Assembly: GCF_000876655.1 (NCBI RefSeq)
Contig: NZ_JYCN01000028.1
Location: 62,001-126,000 of the forward strand
From: Arthrobacter sp. SPG23
Lineage (GTDB): Bacteria > Actinomycetota > Actinomycetes > Actinomycetales > Micrococcaceae
Direction of reading: 5' to 3'
Length of the DNA: 64,000 bases
Part shown: positions 7,441-16,107 of the stretch, one piece after another
Layout: each line of letters begins with the position of its first letter
Numbering within the stretch: the stretch's first letter is position 1
Position numbers and translations under genes: made by a program
The notes under the pieces: model-generated
Databases searched by the model: none
What the model was told of the DNA's origin: nothing
Seen by the model: the letters and a program-made list of their open reading frames with translations, nothing else

Positions 7441-8408
7441 GCATCGAAACCACCAACGAGGACCTGGAGCTGTCTGTGCTGGAACTTGACGCTGATTCTC
7501 CGAAAGCAGCCCCGGCCCGCCTCTCGTCCCTGGACACCCTCGAGTCCGAGGCCATCCATATCATCCGCGAAGTCGTGGCCGAGTTCGAGAAGCCTGCGCT
7601 GCTCTTCTCCGGCGGCAAGGACTCCGTGGTCATGCTGCACCTCGCCACCAAGGCGTTCTGGCCGGGCAAGGTCCCCTTCCCGGTGCTGCACGTGGACACC
7701 GGCCACAACTTCCCCGAGGTCATCGACTTCCGCGACCGGACCGTGGAGCGCCTGGGCCTGAAGCTGGTTGTCGGCTCCGTCCAGGAGTTCATCGATTCCG
7801 GAGAACTGGCCGAGCGTGCCGACGGCACCCGCAACCCGCTGCAGACCGTCCCGCTGCTGGATGCGATCCAGCGCAACAAGTTCGACGCCGTCTTCGGCGG
7901 CGGCCGCCGCGACGAGGACAAGGCCCGTGCCAAGGAGCGCATCCTGAGCCTCCGCGACGAATTCGGCCAGTGGGACCCGCGCAACCAGCGCCCCGAGCTG
8001 TGGAACCTGTACAACGGCCGCCACACCGTGGGCCAGCACGTCCGCGCGTTCCCCATCAGCAACTGGACCGAACTGGATGTATGGCGCTACATCGAACGCG
8101 AAAACATCGAACTGCCCGGCCTGTACTACGCCCACGACCGCGAGGTCTTCGCCCGCGACGGCATGTGGCGCGCCGTGGGCGAGGTTTCCCAGCCCCGCCC
8201 CGACGAGGAAGTCATCACCAAGACCGTCCGCTACCGAACCGTGGGGGACATGTCCTGCACCGGCGCCGTGGAATCGGCCGCCGCCACGGTGCGCGACGTC
8301 GTCATTGAAGTTGCCGCCTCCACCATCACCGAACGTGGCGCCACCCGTGCGGATGACCGCATCTCCGAGGCCGCCATGGAAGACCGCAAGAAGGATGGCT
8401 ATTTCTAA
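7437..8408 (+). CDS. cysD: sulfate adenylyltransferase subunit 2
   Basis: Catalytic subunit of ATP sulfurylase, forming adenylyl sulfate and pyrophosphate from ATP and sulfate with CysN. The 323-aa product carries the PP-loop SGGKDS at residues 58-63, followed by VVMLHLA, and the HVDTGHNFPE segment characteristic of CysD. ATG 7437 overlaps the cysH stop as ATGA; an upstream in-frame ATG at 7422 is inside cysH and less likely. The stop TAA shares its last base with the cysN ATG, so the two subunits are probably made in step. Confidence 0.95.
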   Translation: MSIETTNEDLELSVLELDADSPKAAPARLSSLDTLESEAIHIIREVVAEFEKPALLFSGGKDSVVMLHLATKAFWPGKVPFPVLHVDTGHNFPEVIDFRDRTVERLGLKLVVGSVQEFIDSGELAERADGTRNPLQTVPLLDAIQRNKFDAVFGGGRRDEDKARAKERILSLRDEFGQWDPRNQRPELWNLYNGRHTVGQHVRAFPISNWTELDVWRYIERENIELPGLYYAHDREVFARDGMWRAVGEVSQPRPDEEVITKTVRYRTVGDMSCTGAVESAAATVRDVVIEVAASTITERGATRADDRISEAAMEDRKKDGYF

Positions 8409-9841
8409 TGAGCACTGAAATCGATACGGCCCGCGCGGCTGCCCTTCTTGATGAGGCCCCCCTCGCCCACCGCATTTTGTCTTCGACGCTATTTCGCTTC
8501 GCCACCGCCGGATCGGTCGACGACGGCAAGTCCACTTTGGTGGGCCGCCTCCTTCACGACTCCAAGGCGATCCTTGCAGACCAGCTCGACGCCGTTGCCC
8601 GCACCTCCGCGGACCGCGGCTTCGGCGGTTCTGCCGGCGGGATCGACCTGGCACTGCTGACCGACGGCCTCCGTGCCGAGCGTGAGCAGGGCATCACCAT
8701 CGACGTCGCCTACCGGTACTTCGCCACGGATCGCCGCAGCTTCATCCTGGCTGACTGCCCCGGGCACGTGCAGTACACCAAGAACACGGTGACCGGCGCG
8801 TCCACCGCGGATGCCGTCGTCGTACTTATTGACGCCCGCAAGGGTGTCCTGGAGCAGACCCGCCGGCACCTCTCCGTGCTGCAGCTGCTCCGCGTGACCC
8901 ACGTGATTGTAGCCGTGAACAAGATCGACCTGGTGGACTTCAGCGAAAGCGTGTTCCGCGACATCGAAGCCGACGTGCAGAAGGTGGGCCGCGAACTCGG
9001 GCTGGGTTCGGATGGCATTGCCGACCTGCTGGTCATTCCGGTTTCCGCGCTCGACGGCGACAACGTGGTGGAGCGCTCGGAGCGCACCCCCTGGTATACC
9101 GGCCCGGCACTGCTCGAGGTACTCGAAACCCTTCCTGCCGCGGACGAACTCGAAAGCCACCTGGAGAGCTTCCGCTTCCCGGTGCAGCTGGTCATCCGGC
9201 CGCAGGGCGCGCTGGCTCCCGACGCGGTTGCCGGCGGACTCGACGTCGAGAAATACCGTGACTACCGTGCCTACGCCGGGCAGATCACCGAAGGCTCGGT
9301 GAAGGTGGGGGACAAGGTCAGCGTGCTGACCCCCGGCCAGGACCCGCGCACCACCACGGTGACGGGAATCGACTTCGCGGGCGCCGAGCTCACCGAAGCC
9401 GTGGCACCGCAGTCCGTGGCCATCCGCCTTGCTGACGAGTTCGACGTCGCCCGCGGTGACACGATCGCCGCCGCCGGCACCGTCCGCGAAACCTCCGCAG
9501 ACCTCTACGCGGCACTGTGCTGGCTGTCCCCGAAGCCGCTCCGTGAAGGAGCCAAGGTGCTGGTCAAGCACGGCACCCGCACCGTGCAGGCCCTGGTCCG
9601 CAGCGTCAGCGGCAAACTGGACCTCGCCACGTTCAAGCTTGAGGGCGCGTCCAGCCTGGAGCTCAACGACATCGGCCACGCGCAGCTCCGGCTCGCCGCC
9701 CCGCTGCCGCTGGAAAACTACCTGCACCACCGCCGCACCGGCGCGTTCCTGGTGATCGATCCGCTGGACGGCAACACGCTCGCTGCCGGCCTGGTCAACG
9801 ACCACCCGGGCGACCACGAGGACGAGCGCTACAGCATCTGA
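8408..9841 (+). CDS. cysN: sulfate adenylyltransferase subunit 1 (GTPase)
   Basis: Regulatory GTPase subunit of ATP sulfurylase; GTP hydrolysis drives APS formation by CysD. The 477-aa protein is elongation-factor-like, with G1 GSVDDGKST at residues 35-43, switch segment EREQGITID, G3 DCPGH and G4 NKID, followed by beta-barrel domains. There is no C-terminal APS kinase (CysC) extension, which suits the APS-type CysH encoded upstream. It is the last gene of the sirA-cysH-cysD-cysN operon and is followed within 7 bp by a strong hairpin. Confidence 0.95.
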   Translation: MSTEIDTARAAALLDEAPLAHRILSSTLFRFATAGSVDDGKSTLVGRLLHDSKAILADQLDAVARTSADRGFGGSAGGIDLALLTDGLRAEREQGITIDVAYRYFATDRRSFILADCPGHVQYTKNTVTGASTADAVVVLIDARKGVLEQTRRHLSVLQLLRVTHVIVAVNKIDLVDFSESVFRDIEADVQKVGRELGLGSDGIADLLVIPVSALDGDNVVERSERTPWYTGPALLEVLETLPAADELESHLESFRFPVQLVIRPQGALAPDAVAGGLDVEKYRDYRAYAGQITEGSVKVGDKVSVLTPGQDPRTTTVTGIDFAGAELTEAVAPQSVAIRLADEFDVARGDTIAAAGTVRETSADLYAALCWLSPKPLREGAKVLVKHGTRTVQALVRSVSGKLDLATFKLEGASSLELNDIGHAQLRLAAPLPLENYLHHRRTGAFLVIDPLDGNTLAAGLVNDHPGDHEDERYSI

Positions 9842-9847
9842 TTCACG

Positions 9848-9912
9848 AAAACCGCGGCTTGTTCGCAGATCCGGACCTTCACGGTCAGGTCTCGCGAAGA
9901 AGCCGCGGTTTT
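9848..9912 (+). terminator. terminator after cysN
   Basis: AAAACCGCGGCTT (9848-9860) pairs perfectly with AAGCCGCGGTTTT (9900-9912) across a 39-nt loop, and the right arm ends in TTTT. It separates the sulfate operon from rtcB, whose Shine-Dalgarno sequence begins only 21 bp later. Confidence 0.75.
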
Positions 9913-9946
9913 GTCGTTTCGTATCCTTATCGGTGGGAGGCGAAAC

Positions 9947-11113
9947 GTGGAGACCATCAACAGCAAGCTGCTCAACTGGGCCTCGATCCTGGACGACAAG
10001 ACCCGCGAGCAGGCCCTGAAGACGTCACGGCTGCCCTTCATTTATCCGCACCTGGCGCTGATGCCGGACGCCCACCTGGGCATAGGCGCCACCGTGGGCT
10101 CCGTGATTCCCACCCTGCACGCGGTCATTCCTGCCGCCGTCGGAGTGGACATCGGCTGCGGCATGATCGCCGTCCGCACCCAGTACTCGCTGGTGGACCT
10201 GCCGAAGGACCGGAAGAGGCTGCGCGAGGACATTGAACGGGTCATTCCGCTCTCGGCCGGCCACAACAACAGGAACGTCCTGGCCTCAGCGGAGCCGCGG
10301 ATCGCCGAGCTGCGGAAGCTGGCAGCCAACGCCGGCTTCAACCCCGCCCGGTACATGGAAAAGTGGCACCTCCAGCTGGGCTCGCTGGGCTCGGGCAACC
10401 ATTTCATCGAGGTGAGCGCGGATGAGACAAACGCAGTGTGGCTGTTCCTGCATTCCGGCTCGCGCGGCGTCGGCAACAAGATCGCGCAGCATCACATCGG
10501 CGTGGCCCGGGACATGGCGGCAAAGAAGCACATCCGCCTGCCAGACCCGGACCTGGCCTACTTGGAGGAAGGCACGCCGGAGTTCAGACGGTACATCGAG
10601 GAACTGCGCTGGGCCCAGCACTTCGCCCTGCTGAACCGCGAGGAAATGATGGACCGCGTGATCGCCAGGTTCCGGAACTGGGTGGGCGGCCCGGTGAAGG
10701 AGCTGGAGCGGATCAATTGCCACCACAACTTCACCCGGCAGGAGAAGCACTACGGCAAGTCCGTCTGGGTGTCGCGGAAAGGTGCCATCAAGGCTGAGGC
10801 GGGGGATCCCGGACTCATTCCGGGTTCCATGGGGACGGCGTCCTACGTGGTGGAAGGGCTGGGCAACCCGGCGTCACTCAATTCCTCGCCCCACGGTGCC
10901 GGCCGGGAGTACTCGCGGACAGCGGCGCGCAAGGCCTTCTCGCTGGGCGAGCTGAAAAGGGCCATGCAGGGGATCGAATTCCGTGCCACCGAGGCCTTCA
11001 TTGACGAGATTCCGGCGGCATACAAGCCCATTGACGTCGTGATGCGCGACGCGCGGGACCTGGTGAGGATCCGCCACACCCTCCGGCAGCTGATCAACGT
11101 CAAAGGGGATTGA
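9947..11113 (+). CDS. rtcB: RtcB-family RNA ligase
   Basis: RtcB joins RNA 2',3'-cyclic phosphate (or 3'-phosphate) ends to 5'-hydroxyl ends using GTP and Mn2+, and serves in RNA repair. The 388-aa product has metal ligands in MPDAHLGIG (D41, H43) and GVDIGCGM (D68, C71), then LGSGNHFIE, LHSGSRGVG, a CHHNF motif and SSPHGAGR with the histidine expected to be guanylylated. GTG 9947 was chosen because GGGAGG lies 6 nt before it; a TTG at 9911 lies in the preceding terminator. The gene is monocistronic here, with no RtcA, archease or RtcR neighbour. Confidence 0.9.
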   Translation: METINSKLLNWASILDDKTREQALKTSRLPFIYPHLALMPDAHLGIGATVGSVIPTLHAVIPAAVGVDIGCGMIAVRTQYSLVDLPKDRKRLREDIERVIPLSAGHNNRNVLASAEPRIAELRKLAANAGFNPARYMEKWHLQLGSLGSGNHFIEVSADETNAVWLFLHSGSRGVGNKIAQHHIGVARDMAAKKHIRLPDPDLAYLEEGTPEFRRYIEELRWAQHFALLNREEMMDRVIARFRNWVGGPVKELERINCHHNFTRQEKHYGKSVWVSRKGAIKAEAGDPGLIPGSMGTASYVVEGLGNPASLNSSPHGAGREYSRTAARKAFSLGELKRAMQGIEFRATEAFIDEIPAAYKPIDVVMRDARDLVRIRHTLRQLINVKGD

Positions 11114-11265
11114 GCAGGGCCTCCAAGGCACAGGGACGATGGTTTCCTGCGGTTCGTTTCGGCTGACGGGGCCGCGGCAGTAGCTGAAACCGGCGCCCTT
11201 GGATACTCTGCTTGATAGATGCGCCGCGCGGTGATCCGGGTGACGGGTGATCTGAGGGGGAACGG

Positions 11266-12276
11266 TTGGAAGATCATGAGTCGGTTGTTGCCAGCTCCCT
11301 GGAGCAATACAGCGCGCTGCTGCCCCGGCTGAACGAGGCCTCGGAAGCAATAGAGCACGCCATCCGCGCCCGGCTCCGGGATGACGGCCTCAACCACCAC
11401 ACCGTGCAGGCCCGGGTCAAGGACCCCGGCTCGGTCAAGGGAAAGCTGGACCGGCTCACCGCGGACGGCAGATTCAAGTATCAACGCGGACTCGAACAGC
11501 TCGACGACCTGATCGGCGTCCGGGTCATCATGTTCCTGGAGCCGGACATCGCGGACGTTGCCACGGCACTCAAGGGGCAGTTCAGGTGCCGCGAGGGCGA
11601 CGACAAAACGAGCTCCCAGCGGCGGAACGGCCAGATCGGCTACGCCGGCCGGCATCTCATCCTCGAAGTCCCTGCCGAGAACGTTCCCGTGGGATGCCAG
11701 ACCTACATCGGGGAGCGCTTCGAGGTCCAGATCCGGACCGTGCTGCAGCACGCGTGGGCCGCCTTCGAACATGACATCCGCTACAAGGGCCTGGCCGAGG
11801 CCAACGCGGAGGTGGACCGCGCGTTCACCATGGCCTCAACCCTGATCGAACTCGCGGACGCCCAGTTCTCCGCGATCAACGACATCGTCAAACGCCGCCA
11901 GGCCGAGAGCACAGCCGAGTTCGCCGCCAACCCCGCCGCAACCGAGCTCACCGGGGACATCCTCCAGGACATGCTGGCCCGGCTGCTGTCCGAACACCCC
12001 AGGAGCCAGGCCCGGCAGTACGGCTGGCTGGGGGACCTGCTGGCGGCCAACGGCGTGCGGACCGTGGCCGACGCCGAGGAACTCTTCGGTGCCGCCGACT
12101 GGTCCGGCGTGGCCAAGCGGATGGACTACAAGTTCCCCGCCGGGCACGTCAGGATTGCCGACGATTTCCTGCTGAAGACCTGGGGCGTGGACTACATTGC
12201 GCGCACCAAATCCCTGGGCGACGACCCCAAACGGGAGGCCAAGCTGACATACCGGCTGGAGCGCATGCAGGACTGA
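11266..12276 (+). CDS. RelA/SpoT-domain protein (putative small alarmone synthetase)
   Basis: The central part matches the (p)ppGpp synthetase fold. LEQLDDLIGVRVI (residues 76-88) corresponds to the conserved DiigvRvi strand, GYAGRHLIL to the nucleotide-binding YxSxH region, and EVQIRT (153-158) to the catalytic ExQIRT motif. There is no HD hydrolase, TGS or ACT domain. At 336 aa it is longer than typical small alarmone synthetases because of a ~130-residue C-terminal extension with no recognised domain. Whether it makes (p)ppGpp or another pyrophosphorylated nucleotide cannot be read from the sequence. TTG 11266 follows a GAGGGGGAA ribosome-binding site. It is convergent with the GYD gene. 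Confidence 0.75.
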   Translation: MEDHESVVASSLEQYSALLPRLNEASEAIEHAIRARLRDDGLNHHTVQARVKDPGSVKGKLDRLTADGRFKYQRGLEQLDDLIGVRVIMFLEPDIADVATALKGQFRCREGDDKTSSQRRNGQIGYAGRHLILEVPAENVPVGCQTYIGERFEVQIRTVLQHAWAAFEHDIRYKGLAEANAEVDRAFTMASTLIELADAQFSAINDIVKRRQAESTAEFAANPAATELTGDILQDMLARLLSEHPRSQARQYGWLGDLLAANGVRTVADAEELFGAADWSGVAKRMDYKFPAGHVRIADDFLLKTWGVDYIARTKSLGDDPKREAKLTYRLERMQD

Positions 12277-12306
12277 GCCGGCCCGAACCGCCGCCGCACT
12301 GAACCG

Positions 12307-12633
12307 CTAGGTGCCCGGAGGCTGGTATTTGATCTCATCGGCCTTCCGAAGTGCCTCCAGTGTTTCGTCGACGGTCAGGAGCACCGTCGTTTCGAATGAG
12401 CTCAGCGCGCCGCCCCCGCTGATCGCCAGTGCCACCGCCGCCATGGACACATTGTCCGGGGCCTCCCACAGGTTGAAGCCGTCGTGGGAACCGAACGCGT
12501 ACCAGAAGCCGTGGAGCTTTCCGCCGACGGATTCGATGTAGGCCTGGGCGGCTTTCCTGCGATCTTCAGGGTTGCCGATTAGCCTCGCCCAGGTTTCGGG
12601 TGTGTAGCTGAACTTCGACAGATAGAGGGGCAT
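12307..12633 (-). CDS. GYD domain-containing protein
   Basis: Small 108-aa cytosolic protein of the GYD family, a dimeric ferredoxin-like alpha/beta fold of unknown function. Recognised by LYLSKFSYTPETWARL at the N-terminus, the GGKLHGFWYAFGSHDGFNLWE core and an ISGGGALSSFETTVLLT strand. The ATG at 12631-12633 was chosen over an in-frame start 17 codons earlier because the family begins at this methionine and AAAGG precedes it. Convergent with the RelA/SpoT-domain gene, 30 bp away. Confidence 0.75.
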   Translation of the reverse strand: MPLYLSKFSYTPETWARLIGNPEDRRKAAQAYIESVGGKLHGFWYAFGSHDGFNLWEAPDNVSMAAVALAISGGGALSSFETTVLLTVDETLEALRKADEIKYQPPGT

Positions 12634-12817
12634 CGTCTCGTCCTTTCCCTTGTGCCGATGGTGCCGATGGAGCCGGTCCAGCAAGAATGGCAGCCTGCCG
12701 CCCGGCCAGCAATGGCCGTGGCCCCGAAACCGCCGCCGCCCTGGCGGGAATAGCCTTGCCCTGTGTTTCGCGAATATGACGCTGCATGAACGCGCGTGAC
12801 CCCCCGTTTCCGAGTCA

Positions 12818-12847
12818 TTGAACCTCGTTTATGACACTCCCTATGGT
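12818..12847 (+). promoter_or_regulatory. predicted promoter of the binding-protein gene
   Basis: TTGAAC (12818-12823), an 18-bp spacer and TATGGT (12842-12847) form a plausible housekeeping promoter. The expected start point coincides with the ATG at 12854, so the message is probably leaderless. The geometry is the same as before sirA. Confidence 0.55.
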
Positions 12848-12853
12848 GAAACA

Positions 12854-14011
12854 ATGACAAGTCCCCAGCCCGGAATGACCCGCATCGTGGCAGGAGAGAG
12901 CAGGAACCCACAGCGCAAGCGCGCAGTTGAGGTTCTGGTTGCCCTCGGCCTGGTGCTGCTCATTGCCGCCGGTGCCGTGGTGGCGTCAACACTGTCCCGT
13001 AATCCCTCCGCCGAGGCAGCGGCCCCTACGCCTGCCGCGGAGTTGAAGCTGGGCTACTTCGGCAATGTCACGCACGCCCCGGCGCTGGTCGGGGTGAAGG
13101 AAGGCTTCATCGCCAGGAGCCTGGGCGGGACCAAGCTGAGCACGCAGGTGTTCAACGCCGGTCCGGCCGCGATCGAAGCCCTGAACGCCGGTGCCATAGA
13201 TGCCACATACATCGGCCCGAACCCGGCGATCAATTCGTTCGTGAAGAGCCAGGGCGAGTCCGTCAGCATCATCGCCGGTGCCGCGGCCGGCGGGGCGCAG
13301 CTGGTGGTGAAGCCGGAGATCGGCTCGGCCGCGGACTTGAAGGGCAAGACCCTGTCCACGCCGCAGCTCGGCGGGACCCAGGATGTGGCGCTGCGGGCGT
13401 GGCTGGCCGGCCAGGGGTACAAGACCGGCACGGACGGCAGCGGGGACGTGGCGATCAACCCCACCGAGAACGCGCAGACCCTGAAGCTGTTCCAGGACGG
13501 CAAGCTCGACGGCGCGTGGCTGCCCGAGCCCTGGGCGTCCCGGCTGGTGCTGCAGGCCGGCGCGAAGGTCCTGGTGGACGAGAAGGATCTGTGGGACGGG
13601 TCGCTGACGGGCAAGCCGGGCGAGTTCCCCACCACCATCCTGATCGTTAGCAAGAAGTTCGCCGCGGACCACCCGGACACCGTCAAAGCCCTGCTGAAGG
13701 GCCACGCCGAGTCCGTGGCCTGGCTCAACTCCGCGGCCGCCGACGAGCAGTCCACCGTCATCAACGCCGCCCTAAAGGACGCATCCGGCGCCGAGCTGAA
13801 GCCTGACGTCATCGGTCGGTCCCTGAAGAACATCGTCTTTACCGTTGATCCGCTGGCCGGAACCTACAAGAAACTGCTTGAGGACGGCGTGAAGGCCGGC
13901 ACCACCAAGCAGGCGGACATCAACGGCATCTTCGACCTCACCGCCCTGAACAGCGTCACCGCCCAAACCGGGGGCAGCAAGGTCAGCACGGCCGGCCTCG
14001 GGAAGGACTGA
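12854..14011 (+). CDS. ABC transporter substrate-binding protein, sulfonate/nitrate/taurine type
   Basis: Extracytoplasmic binding protein of the SsuA/TauA/NrtA class. The 385-aa product has a basic N-terminus, one hydrophobic helix at residues ~25-46 and no lipobox cysteine, so it is secreted or membrane-tethered by an uncleaved anchor. Then comes the family core: LKLGYFGNVTHAPALVG, AIDATYIGPNPAINSF, and the hinge segment GAWLPEPWASRL. Substrate is probably an aliphatic sulfonate, given sulfur genes 3 kb upstream. The usual ATPase and permease genes are absent: the next gene is an opposite-strand MFS transporter, so this receptor must work with components encoded elsewhere. Confidence 0.8.
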   Translation: MTSPQPGMTRIVAGESRNPQRKRAVEVLVALGLVLLIAAGAVVASTLSRNPSAEAAAPTPAAELKLGYFGNVTHAPALVGVKEGFIARSLGGTKLSTQVFNAGPAAIEALNAGAIDATYIGPNPAINSFVKSQGESVSIIAGAAAGGAQLVVKPEIGSAADLKGKTLSTPQLGGTQDVALRAWLAGQGYKTGTDGSGDVAINPTENAQTLKLFQDGKLDGAWLPEPWASRLVLQAGAKVLVDEKDLWDGSLTGKPGEFPTTILIVSKKFAADHPDTVKALLKGHAESVAWLNSAAADEQSTVINAALKDASGAELKPDVIGRSLKNIVFTVDPLAGTYKKLLEDGVKAGTTKQADINGIFDLTALNSVTAQTGGSKVSTAGLGKD

Positions 14012-14035
14012 GGCCGGGCCCTGCGCAGCAGGGGG

Positions 14036-14065
14036 CTGAGGGGGCGGCAGGTGCCGCCCCCTCAG
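14036..14065. terminator. bidirectional terminator
   Basis: CTGAGGGGGCGGCA (14036-14049) and TGCCGCCCCCTCAG (14052-14065) form a perfect 14-bp stem around GG, between the convergent binding-protein and MFS genes. A smaller hairpin CCCTGC/GCAGGG (14019-14033) precedes it. Confidence 0.85.
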
Positions 14066-14069
14066 CCGG

Positions 14070-15404
14070 TTAACCGCCGATGAAGCGGTCCCGCCCGGCC
14101 CGGAAACCGAATACCGCGGCGAGCGACCCCACCACCAGGAACAGCACACCCGCCGCGGTGAAGGATCCCGTGGCCTGGTGCAGCTGCCCCACCATCAGCG
14201 TGCCCGTGGAGCCGACGCCGTAGCCCACGCCCTGCATCATGCCGGACAGGTGTGCCGCCGTGTGCCCGTCCCGGGTGCGCAGCATGATCATGGTGAGCGC
14301 CACGGCCGTCAGGCTGCCCTGCCCGAGGCCCAGCAGCCCGGTCCACACCCAGATGAAGTCCAGCGGCCCGAAAATGCTCAGCGCGAACCCGCCGCCGGTC
14401 ATCAGGGCCACCACCGTGTTGATGGCCCGCTGGTCGCGGAACCGTGCGGCCAGCGCCGGCGCGAACAGCGAACCGAGCATCTGCAGGACGATGGACGCGG
14501 AGACGATCAGGCCGGCCGTCCCGCCGTCCACTCCGCGTTCCCGCAGGATGGGTGCCAGCCAGGCGAACACGCTGAAGGACATCATGGCCTGCAGCACCAT
14601 GAAGATGGTCACCTGCCAGGCGACCGCCGAGCGCCAGACGTCGATGCCGTCGGCAACGGCCTGGTGCCGCGGGTGCCGCTGCCGGAGCGCCAGCGGAAGG
14701 AACAACAGAAGGACGACGGCGGCGGGCAGCGCCCAGAACCACAGCGCCGCCGTCCACTCCCCCGACGCGCTGAAGACCGGGTAGGTGAACCCCGCGCCCA
14801 GGGCGGCCGAGGCGCAGATTGCCGTGGTGTACAGCCCGCCCATCAGGCCCAGCCGGTGCGGGAAGTCGCGCTTCACCAGGCCGGGCAGCAGCACGTTGCA
14901 CAGGGCGATCGCGGCACCGCAGGCCGCTGTCCCGGCCAGCAGCGCCGGAAGGTGGCCGGGACCGGGCAGCTCAACCGGGCGCAGCAGCAGGCCGGCGGTG
15001 AGCACGGCCATGGCTCCAAGCAGCACCCGCTCGGCACCGAAACGCCGTGCAAGGACCGGCGCCAGCGGGGCGAAAACGCCCAGCAGGGTCACGGGCACCG
15101 TGGTGAGGACCACCACCGCCCAGCCCGGCAGACCGGCGTCGGCCGTCACTTCGGGCAGTACCGCGGAGAAGCTGGAAAAGACGGTGCGGAGGTTCAGCCC
15201 GATCAGGACCAGGCACACGCCCAGGTAGGCCACGGCGCGGCGGCTGCCCACCCGGGTGGGCTCCGCTGCGGGGACGTCGTCGATCTCGGCGTCCACCAGC
15301 GTTCCGGAGGTGTCGCCCTTGGGGCGCCCTGGGGCGGCAGTGTTGGCGGGGCCGCTCGCTGCGGTGTTTTGGGCTCGGTTCGTGGCTTCGGTCACGCGCC
15401 CCAT
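14070..15404 (-). CDS. MFS transporter, CynX/NimT-like
   Basis: Twelve-helix major facilitator of the cyanate/2-nitroimidazole (CynX/NimT) branch, ~444 aa. The ~50-residue polar N-terminus rich in Ala, Pro and Thr precedes the first membrane helix (AYLGVCLVLIGLNLRTVFSS), whose GLNLR signature is characteristic of this branch. PVLARRFGAERVLL is the usual loop 2-3 motif. The substrate cannot be deduced; an efflux or anion-uptake role is possible. ATG 15404 was used; a GTG three codons later (15395) is an alternative. The gene ends 5 bp from the bidirectional terminator. Confidence 0.8.
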   Translation of the reverse strand: MGRVTEATNRAQNTAASGPANTAAPGRPKGDTSGTLVDAEIDDVPAAEPTRVGSRRAVAYLGVCLVLIGLNLRTVFSSFSAVLPEVTADAGLPGWAVVVLTTVPVTLLGVFAPLAPVLARRFGAERVLLGAMAVLTAGLLLRPVELPGPGHLPALLAGTAACGAAIALCNVLLPGLVKRDFPHRLGLMGGLYTTAICASAALGAGFTYPVFSASGEWTAALWFWALPAAVVLLLFLPLALRQRHPRHQAVADGIDVWRSAVAWQVTIFMVLQAMMSFSVFAWLAPILRERGVDGGTAGLIVSASIVLQMLGSLFAPALAARFRDQRAINTVVALMTGGGFALSIFGPLDFIWVWTGLLGLGQGSLTAVALTMIMLRTRDGHTAAHLSGMMQGVGYGVGSTGTLMVGQLHQATGSFTAAGVLFLVVGSLAAVFGFRAGRDRFIGG

Positions 15405-15520
15405 TCTCGCAGGAGTTTTCCACATAGGGACGAATCACGATGCCGGCACAGCATGCCCGTTCCTACGCTGGGTTGACCATGTCCCGCCGCCTCGGGACCC
15501 GTCATCAGGTAAGGGGAGTC

Positions 15521-16003
15521 ATGAGCGTTCCGCAGCCGCACGATCCACCCATCGAATCGGCCTCCATCGAATTACCTCCCGTCCGCCCGCCTGCGCCCCA
15601 GCCTCCTGCGGTCCCGCCTCCCGCCAAGGGGCTGGGGCCGGTTGCCCAACCACCGCCGCCCTACCGTCCTTTTAGTGGCGCGGGGACCACCAGCCTGACT
15701 TTCAGTTTTATTGCACCGGGGAGCTTGTTCGTCACTATTCCCATGAGCCTCCTTGCGGCGTTGTTGACCCGGGCCGATACCGGGCGCGGCTCCCTGGACT
15801 GGGTTGCACCCACAGTCCTCTGGAGCCTTCCGGTGCTCTTTGGACTTGTGTCCGTTTTCCTGGGCATCGGTGCAGTCCGGGGGGCACCGCGCGGATCAAA
15901 CAGCCGGACTGCCGCTGTCTCCGCTTTGTGGATATCCGGTCTGCTGGTCTTTGTGGCCTTGACACTCGTGATCAGGAAAGGGGATTTCATGATTCTCTTC
16001 TGA
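15521..16003 (+). CDS. small proline-rich membrane protein
   Basis: I do not recognise a family. The 160-aa product starts with a ~55-residue cytoplasmic-type segment rich in proline (PPVRPPAPQPP, AVPPPAKG), followed by three hydrophobic segments around residues 70-85, 100-125 and 135-152, and ends in KGDFMILF. The ATG at 15521 has AAGGGGAG 4 nt upstream; earlier in-frame starts have no such site. The layout resembles the many DUF4190-like actinobacterial proteins with a Pro-rich head and two or three membrane helices. A long inverted repeat follows, before trmB. Confidence 0.6.
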   Translation: MSVPQPHDPPIESASIELPPVRPPAPQPPAVPPPAKGLGPVAQPPPPYRPFSGAGTTSLTFSFIAPGSLFVTIPMSLLAALLTRADTGRGSLDWVAPTVLWSLPVLFGLVSVFLGIGAVRGAPRGSNSRTAAVSALWISGLLVFVALTLVIRKGDFMILF

Positions 16004-16027
16004 CCGGCCGGTTGTCCCCTTTGAGGC

Positions 16028-16092
16028 TGAGTTTTTGTCCGCCTATCGCGAGTTGGAGCGCTCTCCACCCGCGTTACCTGGACAAAAACTCA
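16028..16092. repeat. long inverted repeat with central palindrome
   Basis: TGAGTTTTTGTCC (16028-16040) is the exact reverse complement of GGACAAAAACTCA (16080-16092). Near its centre is a second palindrome, TGGAG-CGCT-CTCCA. The whole 65-bp element can fold as a two-tier hairpin. It ends 15 bp before the trmB start, overlapping the space where a promoter or leader would lie. It may act as a terminator for the upstream gene, a leader structure or a dispersed palindrome. Its sequence differs from the elements at 1651 and 2694. Confidence 0.6.
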
Positions 16093-16107
16093 ACTATTCT
16101 GGAAAGG

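Noticed and set aside
8489..9817. A 442-codon open frame antisense to cysN
   Set aside because: Same artefact; composition rich in His, Gly and Arg without motifs.
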